Assembly (NCBI RefSeq): GCF_900637545.1
Contig: NZ_LR134376.1
Coordinates: forward strand, 339,501 to 403,500
Origin: Aeromonas encheleia
Lineage (GTDB): Bacteria > Pseudomonadota > Gammaproteobacteria > Enterobacterales > Aeromonadaceae
Direction: 5' to 3'
DNA length: 64,000 nt
The notes under the pieces are model-generated. The model ran no database searches. It was given only the letters and a program-made list of their open reading frames with translations, and was not told the origin of the DNA. Of this stretch, positions 18,424-31,131 are shown piece after piece. Each line of letters starts with the position of its first letter. Position 1 is the first letter of the stretch. The translations under genes and the position numbers were made by a program.

Positions 18424-19740
18424 TCAGGCGGCTTGTGGCGCGACCTGACGCTGACCGCGCTGGCGTAGCCAGAACAGCAGGCCGAGGACGAAGCCCAGCC
18501 CGGCCAGGCTGACCACATAGTGGGAGGGGGCCAGCACGTCGTTCTTCATCCAGAGGGTGACCAGCATAGGGGTCAGACCGCCGAAGATGGCGTAGGCCAC
18601 GTTGTAGGAGAACGACAGCCCGGAGAAACGCACCACGGCCGGGAAGGCGTTGACCATGACGTAGGGCACGGCCCCGACGATGCCGACGGAGAAGCCCGCC
18701 AGCATGTAGAGCGGGATCAGCTGTTCCATGCCGGCCGCCAGGCCGTGGTAGAAGGCGTAGCAGGAGCCGGCCAGCAGCAGGGAGCCAAACACGAAGGTGG
18801 GGCCGCTGCCGAGGCTGTCGATCAGGCGGCCATAGAAGATGCAGCCCAGGGTGAGCGCGACTATGGCCAGAGAGTTGGCGGTCAGCGCATCGGCCGGGCT
18901 GATGCCGTGCACCTTCTGCAGATAGGTCGGGGTCATCAGGATCACCACCACTATGCCGGCGGAGAGCAGCCAGGTCAGCAGCATGGAGACGATGACGCTG
19001 CCCTTGTGCTCACGCAGCACCGTCTTGAGCGGCAGCTCCTCGGCCAGCGTCTTGTTGGCCTGCATCTCGGCGAACACCGGGGTCTCGTGCAGCCAGCGGC
19101 GCAGGTACATGGCGACTATGCCGAAGATGCCGCCGAGGATGAAGGCCAGACGCCAGCCCCACTCGCTCACCTCGACCGGGCTCATGCCGCGGTTGATAGC
19201 GGTGGCGACCAGGGAGCCAAGCAGGATGCCGGCCGTCAGACCTGCCGTGAGAGTGCCGCAGGCGAGCCCGATCCGGCGGGCGGGCACATGCTCCGCCACG
19301 AACACCCAGGCGCCGGGGACTTCACCGCCGATGGCGGCCCCTTGCAGGATCCGCAACAGCAGCAACAGCAGCGGGGCGGCGATGCCGAGGGCGGCATAGG
19401 TGGGCAGCAGGCCGATCAGCAGGGTGGGCAGCGCCATCATGAGGATGCTGAGGGTGAACATGCGCTTGCGGCCGATGAGATCGCCGAAGTGCGCCATGAT
19501 GATGCCCCCGAGCGGGCGGGCCAGGTAACCGGCGGCGAAGATGCCGAAGGTCTGGAACTGGCGCAGCCATTCGGGAATGTCGGCCGGGAAGAACAGCTCG
19601 CCGATCACCACGGCGAAGAAGACGAAGATGATAAAGTCGTAGAATTCGAGGGCGCCGCCGAGGGCGGCCAGACTCAGGGTCTTGTAATCCTGCCGGTTGA
19701 GGGGGCGGCCGTGATCATTGCGTTGCGTGACTGTGGTCAT
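18424..19740 (-). CDS. MHS-family metabolite:H+ symporter (MFS)
   Basis: 438-residue major facilitator protein with about 12 hydrophobic helices. Family marks: the TM1 motif ALGGALEFYDFIIF, the loop 2-3 motif GDLIGRKR, and RPLGGIIMAHFGD, all typical of the metabolite:H+ symporter group that includes ProP, citrate and alpha-ketoglutarate carriers. The substrate cannot be told from sequence; the protein lacks the long C-terminal coiled coil that makes ProP an osmosensor, so ProP itself is unlikely. It is divergent from the PP-loop gene at 19893, with about 150 bases between them. Confidence 0.85.
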   Translation of the reverse strand: MTTVTQRNDHGRPLNRQDYKTLSLAALGGALEFYDFIIFVFFAVVIGELFFPADIPEWLRQFQTFGIFAAGYLARPLGGIIMAHFGDLIGRKRMFTLSILMMALPTLLIGLLPTYAALGIAAPLLLLLLRILQGAAIGGEVPGAWVFVAEHVPARRIGLACGTLTAGLTAGILLGSLVATAINRGMSPVEVSEWGWRLAFILGGIFGIVAMYLRRWLHETPVFAEMQANKTLAEELPLKTVLREHKGSVIVSMLLTWLLSAGIVVVILMTPTYLQKVHGISPADALTANSLAIVALTLGCIFYGRLIDSLGSGPTFVFGSLLLAGSCYAFYHGLAAGMEQLIPLYMLAGFSVGIVGAVPYVMVNAFPAVVRFSGLSFSYNVAYAIFGGLTPMLVTLWMKNDVLAPSHYVVSLAGLGFVLGLLFWLRQRGQRQVAPQAA

Positions 19741-19892
19741 ATCCTTATGTTTCCCATCGTTTTTTTAGTTATTGTTCCCCATCCTTTGCGGGGACACGCT
19801 CACCAACGAGGGTATGCTTTTGTATCCCGGAATGTAAATCGCACAATTCGCAACACAGTCTTGCAGCTTCTTGGTGCAAGCGGAGTGGAGAC

Positions 19893-20573
19893 ATGATGAC
19901 GAAGAAGAAGGTACTGCTCTCCTGGAGCAGTGGTAAAGACAGTGCCTGGGCACTGCATCAGTTGCAGCAGGATCCGGCCATCGAGGTGGTGGGGTTGTTC
20001 AGCACCCTGAACCAGGAATTCGAACGGGTCGCCATCCATGGGGTGCGCAAGCAACTGCTGATGCAGCAGGCCGAGTGCCTTGGCCTGCCGCTGCGCACCC
20101 TGGATCTGCCCTGGCCCTGCAGCAACGAGGATTACGCCCGTATCATGAGCGGCTTCGTGGCCGAGGTGGTGGCCAGCGGGATCCGGCATATGGCGTTTGG
20201 GGATCTGTTCCTCGAGGATGTACGGGCCTACCGCGAGCGGCAACTGGAGGGCACCGGCATAGAGCCGTTGTTCCCGCTCTGGGGCAGTGACACGGCCGAG
20301 CTGGCGCAGAGGATGATCGCCGCCGGCTTGAAGGCGCACATCAGCACCCTGGACCCCAACAAACTGGCCGCCAGCCTGGGGGGCCATGCATTCGATCAGG
20401 CCCTGCTGGCCGCCCTACCCGCCGGGGTGGATCCCTGCGGGGAAAACGGCGAGTTCCACACCCTGGCCGTGGACGGCCCCATGTTCTTGCGGCCCCTGGC
20501 CATCGAAGTGGGGGAGACGATAGTGCGTGATGGCTTCGTCTACACGGATCTGCTGCCGAAAACGTCGGCCTGA
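19893..20573 (+). CDS. PP-loop ATPase, diphthine-ammonia-ligase-like (DUF71)
   Basis: 226-residue adenine-nucleotide alpha-hydrolase-like protein. The N-terminal VLLSWSSGKDSAWAL is the PP-loop (SGGxDS class), and the segments FGDLFLEDVRAYRE and PLFPLWG are characteristic of the DUF71/Dph6-like family. In eukaryotes and archaea the family amidates diphthamide; bacteria lack diphthamide, so the bacterial substrate is unknown. CGENGEFHT near the C-terminus is conserved in the family. It converges with ypfJ through a shared perfect-palindrome terminator. Confidence 0.82.
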   Translation: MMTKKKVLLSWSSGKDSAWALHQLQQDPAIEVVGLFSTLNQEFERVAIHGVRKQLLMQQAECLGLPLRTLDLPWPCSNEDYARIMSGFVAEVVASGIRHMAFGDLFLEDVRAYRERQLEGTGIEPLFPLWGSDTAELAQRMIAAGLKAHISTLDPNKLAASLGGHAFDQALLAALPAGVDPCGENGEFHTLAVDGPMFLRPLAIEVGETIVRDGFVYTDLLPKTSA

Positions 20574-20616
20574 TCGACGGCTCCCCACGGCCGGCTCTTC
20601 ATGCGGTCGCCGAATG

Positions 20617-20652
20617 CAACAAGGCCGGATCCCCAGGGATCCGGCCTTGTTG
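20617..20652. terminator. Bidirectional terminator, 17-bp perfect palindrome
   Basis: CAACAAGGCCGGATCCC (20617-20633) and its exact complement (20636-20652) are separated by two bases. It sits between the converging PP-loop and ypfJ genes. The flanking T-runs are weak (TTGTTG), but stem strength and position favour a two-way terminator. Confidence 0.75.
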
Positions 20653-20663
20653 TCGGGCCCGCT

Positions 20664-21518
20664 TCAGCGGGCGGCGAAGGTGTCGCAGCTGGCGGGCTTG
20701 CCGCTGTCGAAGCCGCGCTTGAACCAGGCGAGGCGCTGGGCTGAGCTGCCGTGGGTGAAGCTGTCCGGCACGACCCGGCCCTGGCCTCGCTGCTGCAGGC
20801 GGTCGTCGCCGATGGCCTGGGCGGCGTTGAGCGCCTCCTCCAGATCGCCGTGCTCCAGCACCTGCTCCCGCTCCATGTAATTGCCCCAGACGCCGGCGAA
20901 GCAGTCGGCCTGCAGCTCCAGCTTGACCGACAGCTTGTTCTGCGCGGCCTGACTCAGCCCCTGCTGTTGCTGGCGCACCTTGGCCGAGATGCCGAGCAGG
21001 GTCTGCACGTGATGGCCCACCTCGTGGGCGACCACGTAGCCCTGGGCGAAGTCGCCATCGGCCCCCAGCTTGTCGCGCATGTCCTGATAGAAGGAGAGAT
21101 CGATGTAGACGGAGCTGTCCGTCGGGCAGTAGAAGGGGCCCATCACCGCCTGACCCTGGCCGCAGCCGGTGCGGGTGGCGCCGCGATAGAGCACCAGCTT
21201 GGGCGGTTGGTAACGGCTGCCGCTCTGGGAGAATATCTCGCCCCAGGCATCCTCGGTGGAGGCGAGCATCACCGAGGTAAACTTGGCCAGGGGATCGCTG
21301 GCCGGCTGAGACGGGTTCTGACGCTGAGCCTGGCTCTGTTGGGCCGGCTCGTCGAGCAGGGGGCTCAGATCCACACCGTAGTAGCCGGCCACCAGCACCA
21401 CGACCACCAGGATGAGGCGCCCCTTGCCGCCGATGGGCAGGCCACCGCCCCCGTTGCCACCGCCCTGTTGGCGCCTGTCTTCCACATTGCTGCTCTCACG
21501 GCGATCTTGCCAGCGCAT
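20664..21518 (-). CDS. ypfJ: Neutral zinc metallopeptidase YpfJ
   Basis: 284-residue protein with a glycine-rich, basic N-terminus, one membrane helix at about 34-50, and a periplasmic metallopeptidase domain bearing the zinc motif HEVGHH in [16 protein letters not shown]. The layout (short cytoplasmic tail, one TM, HExxH domain) fits the YpfJ/zinc_peptidase-like family. Its physiological substrates are not known. The Gly-Gly linker ([12 protein letters not shown]) is typical. Confidence 0.9.
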   Translation of the reverse strand: MRWQDRRESSNVEDRRQQGGGNGGGGLPIGGKGRLILVVVVLVAGYYGVDLSPLLDEPAQQSQAQRQNPSQPASDPLAKFTSVMLASTEDAWGEIFSQSGSRYQPPKLVLYRGATRTGCGQGQAVMGPFYCPTDSSVYIDLSFYQDMRDKLGADGDFAQGYVVAHEVGHHVQTLLGISAKVRQQQQGLSQAAQNKLSVKLELQADCFAGVWGNYMEREQVLEHGDLEEALNAAQAIGDDRLQQRGQGRVVPDSFTHGSSAQRLAWFKRGFDSGKPASCDTFAAR

Positions 21519-21593
21519 ACCCGCACACTCCCCTTCTTGGCTGTGGCAGTAATGATAATGGCTGGCGCTGCGCCCTGCCTAATGAGGGCGTTA

Positions 21594-21854
21594 CTAGGCC
21601 CAGGGCATCTCGGGCAGGCTGTCGAGGAACTCGGCGTAGCGGGTCAGGTTGAAGGGGCCCTGCTCGGCCTCCATCGCCATCAGCTCGGCGCCGAGGGCGC
21701 AGGCGATGTATTGCAGCGCCTCTTCCCGTGGGGTGCCCTTCATCACCAGCCGCATCAGGGTGGCTTTCACCTGCGGGGGGTGACCGTCGGTGAGCTGGTT
21801 ATCGACCATCTCCAGCAGTGCCTGTTCGTCGAAGAATTCGGTGTCGTCCGTCAT
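21594..21854 (-). CDS. Conserved hypothetical protein, 86 residues
   Basis: Small soluble acidic protein starting MTDDTEFFDEQALLEMVDNQL. I do not assign a named family. The ATG at 21854 has AGGA upstream at good spacing; the frame stays open further upstream but without a better start. The sequence looks all-helical, with a pattern GTPREEALQYIACALGAE in the middle. It reads away from the GNAT gene at 22047 and lies behind ypfJ in the same direction, so it may be co-transcribed with ypfJ. Confidence 0.7.
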   Translation of the reverse strand: MTDDTEFFDEQALLEMVDNQLTDGHPPQVKATLMRLVMKGTPREEALQYIACALGAELMAMEAEQGPFNLTRYAEFLDSLPEMPWA

Positions 21855-22046
21855 GGTGTCTGTCCTGCTTGTTTGAAGAGGGGGCATTATAGCCGGAACC
21901 GGTCCGCGGCTCGCGCCTGAGGGGGATAAATAGCTGGTGGGGGGCGGCCAGTATCGGCACATGCTCGCTTTTGCACGCGAGATCTTGCCAAGGCGGCGAC
22001 GCGGGGGCAGTCTTGATGGCCTGTTTTTCCGACAAGAGTCTTGATC

Positions 22047-22568
22047 ATGATCCTCTCCGAGCGCCTCGTCTTGCGCGAACTGACCGCTGTGGACGCCCCC
22101 TTCATCCTCGAGCTGCTCAACGACGGCGACTTCCATCGCTACATCGGCGATCGCGGCGTGCGCACCTTAGGCGACGCCGAAGACTATATCCAGCAGGGGC
22201 CGGCGGTCAGCTACGCCCGCCACGGGCATGGCCTCTATCTGGTGATGCGACGGGAGGATGAGGCCAGGCTCGGCATCTGCGGCCTGATCAAGCGCGACAC
22301 CCTGCCGTGCGAAGACATCGGCTATGCCTTCCTGCCCGCCTATCGTGGCCAGGGCTACGGCATAGAGGCGGCGCGGGCGGCGCTGCAAGACGGGCGGGAG
22401 CGGCTCGGCATCGAGCGGGTGATCGCCATCGTCACGCCGGGCAATGAGCGCTCGGTCGGGCTCTTGGCCAAACTGGGGCTGAGTCAGGGTCGGCTGGTCA
22501 AGCTGGGTGAGAGCGAAGAAGAGTGTCTGCTGCTGGAGGTGCCGGGGCGAGAGAGCTGTCCGGTCTAG
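22047..22568 (+). CDS. GNAT N-acetyltransferase (RimJ/RimL type)
   Basis: 173-residue acetyltransferase. SERLVLRELTAVDAPFILELLN at the start and the acetyl-CoA-binding motif A region YRGQGYGIEAARAAL are typical of the RimJ/RimL-like branch of the GNAT superfamily, which acetylates protein N-termini or small amines. TTG at 22041 is in frame, but ATG 22047 is the better start. The target is unknown. It has no operon partner. Confidence 0.8.
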   Translation: MILSERLVLRELTAVDAPFILELLNDGDFHRYIGDRGVRTLGDAEDYIQQGPAVSYARHGHGLYLVMRREDEARLGICGLIKRDTLPCEDIGYAFLPAYRGQGYGIEAARAALQDGRERLGIERVIAIVTPGNERSVGLLAKLGLSQGRLVKLGESEEECLLLEVPGRESCPV

Positions 22569-22635
22569 GGTTTGCTGGCAAAGGGGCCGCCGTGAGTTGC
22601 GGCCGGTCTGCGTCGGTGCTGCCGTTGGGCAGGGA

Positions 22636-22812
22636 TCAGTTGAGATCTTCGATGGAGAACTCGCCAGCGGTGCCATCACAGGAGATGGCGAAGCCACCGC
22701 TGAAACGGGTACTGAACTGGATCAGGAAGGAATCGTCATCCTGCTCTTGCGGGGGCAGGTTGATGGGTTTGCTACGACGCAGGGGTTTGTGTGTTTGTAT
22801 GGCTTTCATCAT
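22636..22812 (-). CDS. Unrecognised 58-residue peptide ORF
   Basis: A short open frame translating as MMKAIQTHKPLRRSKPINL... ending EFSIEDLN before TGA at 22636-22638. The N-terminal third is basic (HKPLRRSKP), the middle holds PPQEQDDD, and the C-terminal third is glycine- and acid-containing with a single cysteine (GGFAISCDGTAG). A sharply AT-rich stretch lies immediately upstream, with a TTGCCA and a TTAATT/TATATA box at promoter-like spacing, and AGAGAAA as a weak ribosome-binding site. I know of no family. The split basic leader and Gly/Cys core could suit a secreted or modified peptide, but no export or modification genes lie beside it. Real-gene status is uncertain. Confidence 0.45.
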   Translation of the reverse strand: MMKAIQTHKPLRRSKPINLPPQEQDDDSFLIQFSTRFSGGFAISCDGTAGEFSIEDLN

Positions 22813-23222
22813 GGTATTTCTCTATATAAATTAAGTAATTGCTCCTTGTTTTGGCAAATGTAGGTCGATGGGCGCGGTCAGCTCATATGGCAGACAAGCA
22901 CGCAGGAATACCCAGCCCGGTCAAGGGCGTCTGCACTATCAAGGAATATGCGGATGCATAGTTCAAATTGGGTGGGCAGATCGGGTCTGCACCGTGAGAG
23001 CCGGGCAACGCAGGCAGACAGCCTGACGGTTCTCAAGGCGAGTAAATCAGAGGGAGGTTATGCGGGGACTGGCTGGATTCATCCGAAGGTGAAGCATTGC
23101 AGGGGTAACATAAACAGGGCTGATTAACTAGCCGGGGCGCATTCTCGCCTCGTGATGGATAAAAAGCAACCTGTATTTGGCAGAAATTTAGCCACAGGCC
23201 CTGATGTTCTGGTCAGCGCAAG
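22813..23222. other. Gap without a recognised gene
   Basis: About 400 bases between the 58-residue ORF and the tandem array. It holds the AT-rich promoter-like stretch for the small ORF and a few short hairpins, e.g. GCAGA/TCTGC near 22977-22991 and CAGGC/GCCTG near 23010-23024. No ORF with a ribosome-binding site was found. Confidence 0.4.
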
Positions 23223-23223
23223 A

Positions 23224-23760
23224 AAAAAGGGCTCCCGGTGGGAGCCCTTTTCGTTGATACATGGGATGTATGGCCGTGGATCAGTAGCTACCGCTGGCCT
23301 GCTTGGCCGCGGTGATCCACTGGCGTGATGGTCATGTTCCTGCCATGACTTTGCCGTTTGGCCTCGCGGGCATTTGATATGAAAAAGGGCTCCCGGTGGG
23401 AGCCCTTTTCGTTGATACATGGGATGTACTGCAGTGGATCAGTAGCTGCCGCTGGCCTGCTTGGCCGCGGTGATCCACTGGCGTGATGGTCATGTTCCTG
23501 CCATGACTTTGCCGCTTGGCCTCGCGGGCATTCGATATGAAAAAGGGCTCCTGTTAGGAGCCCTTTTCGTTGATACATGGGATGTATCGCCGTGGATCAG
23601 TAGCTGCCGCCGGCCTGCTTGGCCGCGGTGATCCACTGGCGTGATGGTCATGTTCCTGCCATGACTTTGCCGCTTGGCCTCGCGGGCATTTGATATGAAA
23701 AAGGGCTCCTGTTAGGGGCCCTTTTCGTTGATACATGGGATGTACTGCAGTGGATCAGTA
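23224..23760. repeat. 158-bp tandem array copying the antiporter gene end and terminator
   Basis: Three full 158-bp units (starting at the GGG of each terminator stem: 23229, 23387, 23545) are followed at 23703 by the genuine 3' end of the antiporter gene. Each unit holds an intrinsic terminator (GGGCTCC...GGAGCCC between A-run and T-run, usable on both strands), the spacer TCGTTGATACATGGGATGTA, and a copy of the last ~13 codons of the gene including the stop, then ~45 bases unlike the gene. Units differ by a few substitutions. ORFs that read through the units are by-products of the repetition. Confidence 0.9.
23699..23729. terminator. Proximal terminator of the antiporter gene
   Basis: AAAAAGGGCTCC, a short loop, then GGGGCCCTTTT; symmetric A and T runs make it usable on both strands. 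It lies about 26 bases past the stop of the antiporter gene and is the first of four similar hairpins spaced 158 bases apart. Confidence 0.85.
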
Positions 23761-25032
23761 GCTGCCGCTGGCCTTCTTGGCCGCGGTGATCATCGGGGTG
23801 ATGGTCATGCCCTGTACCACGATGGAGAACATCACCACCGAGTAGGTCATCACCAGGATCACCTCCCGCAGATCGACACCCTGCTCCGGCAGCACCATGA
23901 CGCCGGAGGGCAGCGCCAGCGCCATGGCCATGGCCAGGCCGCCGCGCAGGCCGCCCCAGGTCAGGATGCGGATGGAGAAGGTGTTGTAGCTGCGGAAACG
24001 GCGGAAGGCGACGTAGGGCAGGGAGACGCTGATGAAGCGGGCGGCCAGGCAGAGCGGCACCGCGATGACCAGCAGGATCCAGTCTTGCCAGGCGAGATCC
24101 AGCAGCACCAGTGCCAGGCCGATCAGCAGGAACAGCAGGGCGTTGAGGAACTGATCCATCAACTCCCAGAAGTGATCCAGATGGTGGCGGCTCTGCTCGG
24201 AGAAGCCGGACTGGCGGGTCCAGTTGCCGATCATGATGCCGGTGACCACCATGGCCAGGGCGCCGGAGACACCGATCATGTTGGCGAAGGCGAAGCCCGC
24301 GGTCGGGATGCAGAGCGTCAGCAGCAGCTCGAGGGAGCCGTCGTCGGTGGCGCTGATCATCACGTGGGCGATGAGGCCCAGCACGGCGCCGAACAGGATG
24401 CCACCGAGGGCCTCATGCAGGAACAGACCGGCCACGCTGCTGAAGGTCGGCTCGACCCCGCCAAAGGCCACGGCAAACACGGTGGCGAAGATCACCAGGC
24501 CGACGCCGTCGTTGAACAGGGATTCCCCCTCGATCTGGATGGCGATCTGGGGTGGCGCCTGCATCTTCTTGACGATGGCCAGCACGGCGATGGGGTCGGT
24601 GGGGGAGATCAAGGCACCGAACAGCATGCAGTAGACCAGCGGCAGCTCCCAGCCCAGCAGCTTGGCGATGAACCAGAAGCCATAGCCGATGATGAAGGTG
24701 GAGAGCAGGGTCGCCACTATGGAGAGAATGGTGATCTCCCACTTCTGGCTACGCAATGCCTTCAGATTGATGCCGAGGCCGCCGGCGAACAGCAGGAAGC
24801 CCAGGATCCCCTTCAGCAGGAAATTCTGGAAATCGATGCTCTCCATGGTCTCGATGGCCAGAGGTTCCAGATTGAACCAACCCAACTTACCAAACAGCAC
24901 CATCAGCGCGGAGATCAGCATGGATCCTGCGGTGATGGCGATGGTGGTCTGGATCTTCACAACATACTGGTTGGCAAAGGCGATGAAGATCGCCAGCGCT
25001 GCCAAGAAACAGAGTGTGTAGTAGACGCTCAT
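23755..25032 (-). CDS. CPA1-family Na+/H+ antiporter (NhaP type)
   Basis: 425-residue polytopic protein with about 12 membrane helices. CPA1 hallmarks are present: FGALISPTDPIAVLAI and IEGESLFNDGVGLVIF (the ion-binding Asp region), and TWGGLRGGLAMAMALALP toward the C-terminus. Such antiporters exchange Na+ or K+ for H+ at the inner membrane for pH and salt homeostasis. There is no long cytoplasmic C-terminal domain, unlike NhaP2. It diverges from metH across a ~200-base intergenic region. Its 3' end has been copied in a tandem array downstream. Confidence 0.92.
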   Translation of the reverse strand: MSVYYTLCFLAALAIFIAFANQYVVKIQTTIAITAGSMLISALMVLFGKLGWFNLEPLAIETMESIDFQNFLLKGILGFLLFAGGLGINLKALRSQKWEITILSIVATLLSTFIIGYGFWFIAKLLGWELPLVYCMLFGALISPTDPIAVLAIVKKMQAPPQIAIQIEGESLFNDGVGLVIFATVFAVAFGGVEPTFSSVAGLFLHEALGGILFGAVLGLIAHVMISATDDGSLELLLTLCIPTAGFAFANMIGVSGALAMVVTGIMIGNWTRQSGFSEQSRHHLDHFWELMDQFLNALLFLLIGLALVLLDLAWQDWILLVIAVPLCLAARFISVSLPYVAFRRFRSYNTFSIRILTWGGLRGGLAMAMALALPSGVMVLPEQGVDLREVILVMTYSVVMFSIVVQGMTITPMITAAKKASGSY

Positions 25033-25236
25033 AGTTATTTTTCTCTTTAGTAAACAGCAAGCACGTGTCCGAATTAAGGACGGGCATAGGGTACTCCCGG
25101 CTCAGGGTGCACTCATTACCTATTTATGGTTATATTTAATCATCACTACGGACAGATAGACGGCTAGATTTCCATTTAATTTGTTTGCTGCTAGGATGGG
25201 CGACGCGCAGTTGCATGGATGTAAGAGGATCGAGCG

Positions 25237-28920
<3,684 letters not shown>

Positions 28921-28924
28921 ACAG

Positions 28925-28945
28925 GGTGCGCCCTGATGGCGCACC
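28925..28945 (+). terminator. Hairpin just after metH
   Basis: GGTGCGCC (28925-28932), loop CTGAT, GGCGCACC (28938-28945). No T-run follows, so it may be a partial terminator or an mRNA-stabilising stem between metH and the next gene. Confidence 0.45.
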
Positions 28946-28992
28946 TCCTGCAGAGCGGGACTGGCCGAGGCCAAACCTGAATTGAGGTCGTT

Positions 28993-30057
28993 ATGAAGAT
29001 TGGATTCGTCGGCCTGGGGGCAGTGGTGGAGACCGCCTATCTGCCGGCGCTGCAGGCTCTGGCACCCGATGTCGTCTTGTGGGGATTCGATCCCGCACGT
29101 TCCCTGCCCGGGGTGACCCCGGTACCGAGCCTGGAGGCGCTGCTGGCGCTGCCGCTCGATCGGCTGGTCATCGCCACCCCCTCCCTGCTACATCTGCCTG
29201 TGCTGGAGCTGGCCTTGGCCAGTGCAGTGCCGATCATCCTGGTGGAGAAGCCCGTGGTGGCCAGCCTGACGCAGCACGACAGCCTGCAGGCGCGGCTGGC
29301 CGATCCCGCGCAGGCGAGCCGGGTGCTGGCGCTGGATCACTGGATGGCCCGCACCGCGGTGCAACGCTTGCTGAGTGGTACGCTGGGGACCGATTGGCAG
29401 TTGCTGACGGGGGACGAGGCCAGAATCACCCCGGCGACCATAGATGATGTCAGCGCGGTGGAGGGCTTTCTGCTGGAACCCTGCGGGATCGATGCGCAGG
29501 GGCGGCCCTTCGCCCTCAACTTCGCGACGGGGGAGCCGGACCAACGGGAGTTTCACCATCCGGACGGGGTCATCCTCGACATCGGCACCCATGTGCTGGC
29601 CATGATCCGCGAGCTGCTGGTGGCCCTCGGCGGGGACGACCGCCTGCAACTGGCCGCCTCCGAGGTCTGCGATCGGCTGGGTCAGCCCATCCTGCGGGGG
29701 GATCTGCACAGCGCCGAAGGACGAGCCTGCCTGCGGGGGGAGGCGGCCGGGGTGCCGCTGACGCTTTGGCTCGACAAGTACGCCGGTCCCGGCATAGAGC
29801 GCAAGGGGCTCTGCCTGCATCTCAAGGATGGCCGCCGCATCGAACTGTTTCGCAGCGGCAATCAGGAGTGGTTGCACCATCATGACCAGGGCGTGGTGCA
29901 TCGCTGGCAACACCTGGGGCCACTCTATCGCGACTGCATCGCCGAGACCCTGCTGGCGCCTCTTCCCGCCAATGGATGGCAGGGGACCACGGCCCGCCGC
30001 CTGCAGGAGGTGGGCTTGCTGCTCGAGCTGCAACAGCGGCTGCGCGGTCCGCATTGA
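28993..30057 (+). CDS. Gfo/Idh/MocA-family oxidoreductase
   Basis: 354-residue NAD(P)-dependent oxidoreductase. The N-terminal Rossmann fold is seen in MKIGFVGLGAVVETAYLPAL, and the family motif EKPVVAS sits near residue 90. The C-terminal alpha/beta domain begins around 125, with the likely catalytic region DIGTHVLAMIRELL. Substrates of the family are mostly sugars and inositols; nothing here fixes the substrate. It follows metH by 72 bases, a gap that holds a hairpin and a short copy of the metH 3' end. Confidence 0.82.
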   Translation: MKIGFVGLGAVVETAYLPALQALAPDVVLWGFDPARSLPGVTPVPSLEALLALPLDRLVIATPSLLHLPVLELALASAVPIILVEKPVVASLTQHDSLQARLADPAQASRVLALDHWMARTAVQRLLSGTLGTDWQLLTGDEARITPATIDDVSAVEGFLLEPCGIDAQGRPFALNFATGEPDQREFHHPDGVILDIGTHVLAMIRELLVALGGDDRLQLAASEVCDRLGQPILRGDLHSAEGRACLRGEAAGVPLTLWLDKYAGPGIERKGLCLHLKDGRRIELFRSGNQEWLHHHDQGVVHRWQHLGPLYRDCIAETLLAPLPANGWQGTTARRLQEVGLLLELQQRLRGPH

Positions 30058-30112
30058 ATCTGTTTTAGGGCGATCTTGCAGAAAGACACATGGTGAGGGG
30101 AAAGGATTGGCG

Positions 30113-30140
30113 TTGCCAGACGTTCATGGCACCTTATACT
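30113..30140 (+). promoter_or_regulatory. Sigma-70-type promoter of rimK
   Basis: -35 TTGCCA (30113-30118), a 16-base spacer, and -10 TATACT (30135-30140). It lies about 32 bases before the rimK ATG, giving a short leader. Confidence 0.7.
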
Positions 30141-30171
30141 CTCCAGTCCGATTATCAGGTCTGCCATTTCC

Positions 30172-31068
30172 ATGAATATTGCCATTTTATCCCGCGAGCC
30201 CAACAACTACTCCACCCGCCGCCTGGTCGAGGTGGCACGGGCCCGTGGTCATCAGGTTGAGGTGCTCGACACCCTGCGCTGCTACATGAACATCGCCTCC
30301 CATAGCCCCTCCATTCATTACGAAGGACGGGAGCTGGAGAGCTATGACGCCGTGATCCCGCGCATCGGCGCCAGCATCACCTTCTACGGCACCGCCGTGC
30401 TGCGTCAGTTCGAGATGATGAACACCATGGCCCTCAACAGCTCGGTGGCCATCTCCCGCTCCCGCGACAAGCTGCGCGCCATGCAACTGCTCTCCCGCCA
30501 CGGCATAGGCCTGCCCATCACCGGCTATGCCCACAGCACCCACGACGTGCCGGATCTCATCACCATGGTGGGCGGGGCGCCGCTGGTGGTGAAGCTGCTG
30601 GAGGGGACCCAGGGAATAGGGGTGGTACTGTGCGAGACCCAGAAGGCCGCCGAGAGCGTGATCGAAGCCTTTATCCAGACCAACAACAACATCCTGGTGC
30701 AGGAGTATATCCGCGAGGCGAACGGTGCCGACATCCGCTGTCTGGTGGTCAACGGCAAGGTGGTCGCGGCCATGCGTCGTCAGGCCCAGCCGGGGGAGTT
30801 TCGCTCCAACCTGCACCGTGGCGGCACCGCCGAGGCGATCAAGATCAGCCCCGAAGAGCGGGCGACCGCGGTGCAGGCCGCCAAGATCATGGGGCTGGAT
30901 GTGGCCGGGGTGGACATTCTGCGCAGCGCCCGCGGTCCGCTGGTGCTGGAGGTGAACTCCTCACCGGGCCTGCAGGGGGTGGAGGCAGCCTCCGGCAAGG
31001 ACGTGGCGGGCAAGATCATCGACTTCCTGGAGCTCAAGGCGAGTCGCAAGCACAAGCCGGCCGAGTGA
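30172..31068 (+). CDS. rimK: Ribosomal protein S6 glutamate ligase RimK
   Basis: ATP-grasp enzyme that adds glutamates to the C-terminus of ribosomal protein S6 and can make poly-glutamate. The 298-residue length matches E. coli RimK. ATP-grasp features: [28 protein letters not shown] (ATP-binding Lys and Gly loop), [18 protein letters not shown], and the metal-binding [23 protein letters not shown]. It has its own promoter and terminator, so it is monocistronic. Some RimK homologues act on other targets, but overall similarity here is high. Confidence 0.93.
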   Translation: MNIAILSREPNNYSTRRLVEVARARGHQVEVLDTLRCYMNIASHSPSIHYEGRELESYDAVIPRIGASITFYGTAVLRQFEMMNTMALNSSVAISRSRDKLRAMQLLSRHGIGLPITGYAHSTHDVPDLITMVGGAPLVVKLLEGTQGIGVVLCETQKAAESVIEAFIQTNNNILVQEYIREANGADIRCLVVNGKVVAAMRRQAQPGEFRSNLHRGGTAEAIKISPEERATAVQAAKIMGLDVAGVDILRSARGPLVLEVNSSPGLQGVEAASGKDVAGKIIDFLELKASRKHKPAE

Positions 31069-31095
31069 CGACGGTGACCAGGGATGATTGGAACT

Positions 31096-31121
31096 GACAA
31101 GGCGCCTTCGGGCGCCTTGTC
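31096..31121. terminator. Bidirectional terminator, rimK / histidine kinase
   Basis: GACAAGGCGCC (31096-31106), a 4-base loop, and GGCGCCTTGTC (31111-31121), then GTTTC. It sits between the converging rimK and kinase genes. Confidence 0.85.
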
Positions 31122-31131
31122 GTTTCTAGCC

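Noticed and set aside
18424..19740. ProP osmosensory transporter.
   Set aside because: The C-terminal coiled coil typical of ProP is absent; only the general MHS family can be assigned.
23124..23736. Three overlapping minus-strand ORFs (60-98 codons) within the repeat array with similar proteins.
   Set aside because: They arise only because the same frame repeats in each 158-bp unit; none has a ribosome-binding site or known similarity, and they run through terminators.
23224..23760. The regularly spaced repeats look at first like a CRISPR or a small satellite with spacers.
   Set aside because: The units are 158 bases and nearly identical over their whole length, with no variable spacers; they copy an adjacent gene end and terminator.
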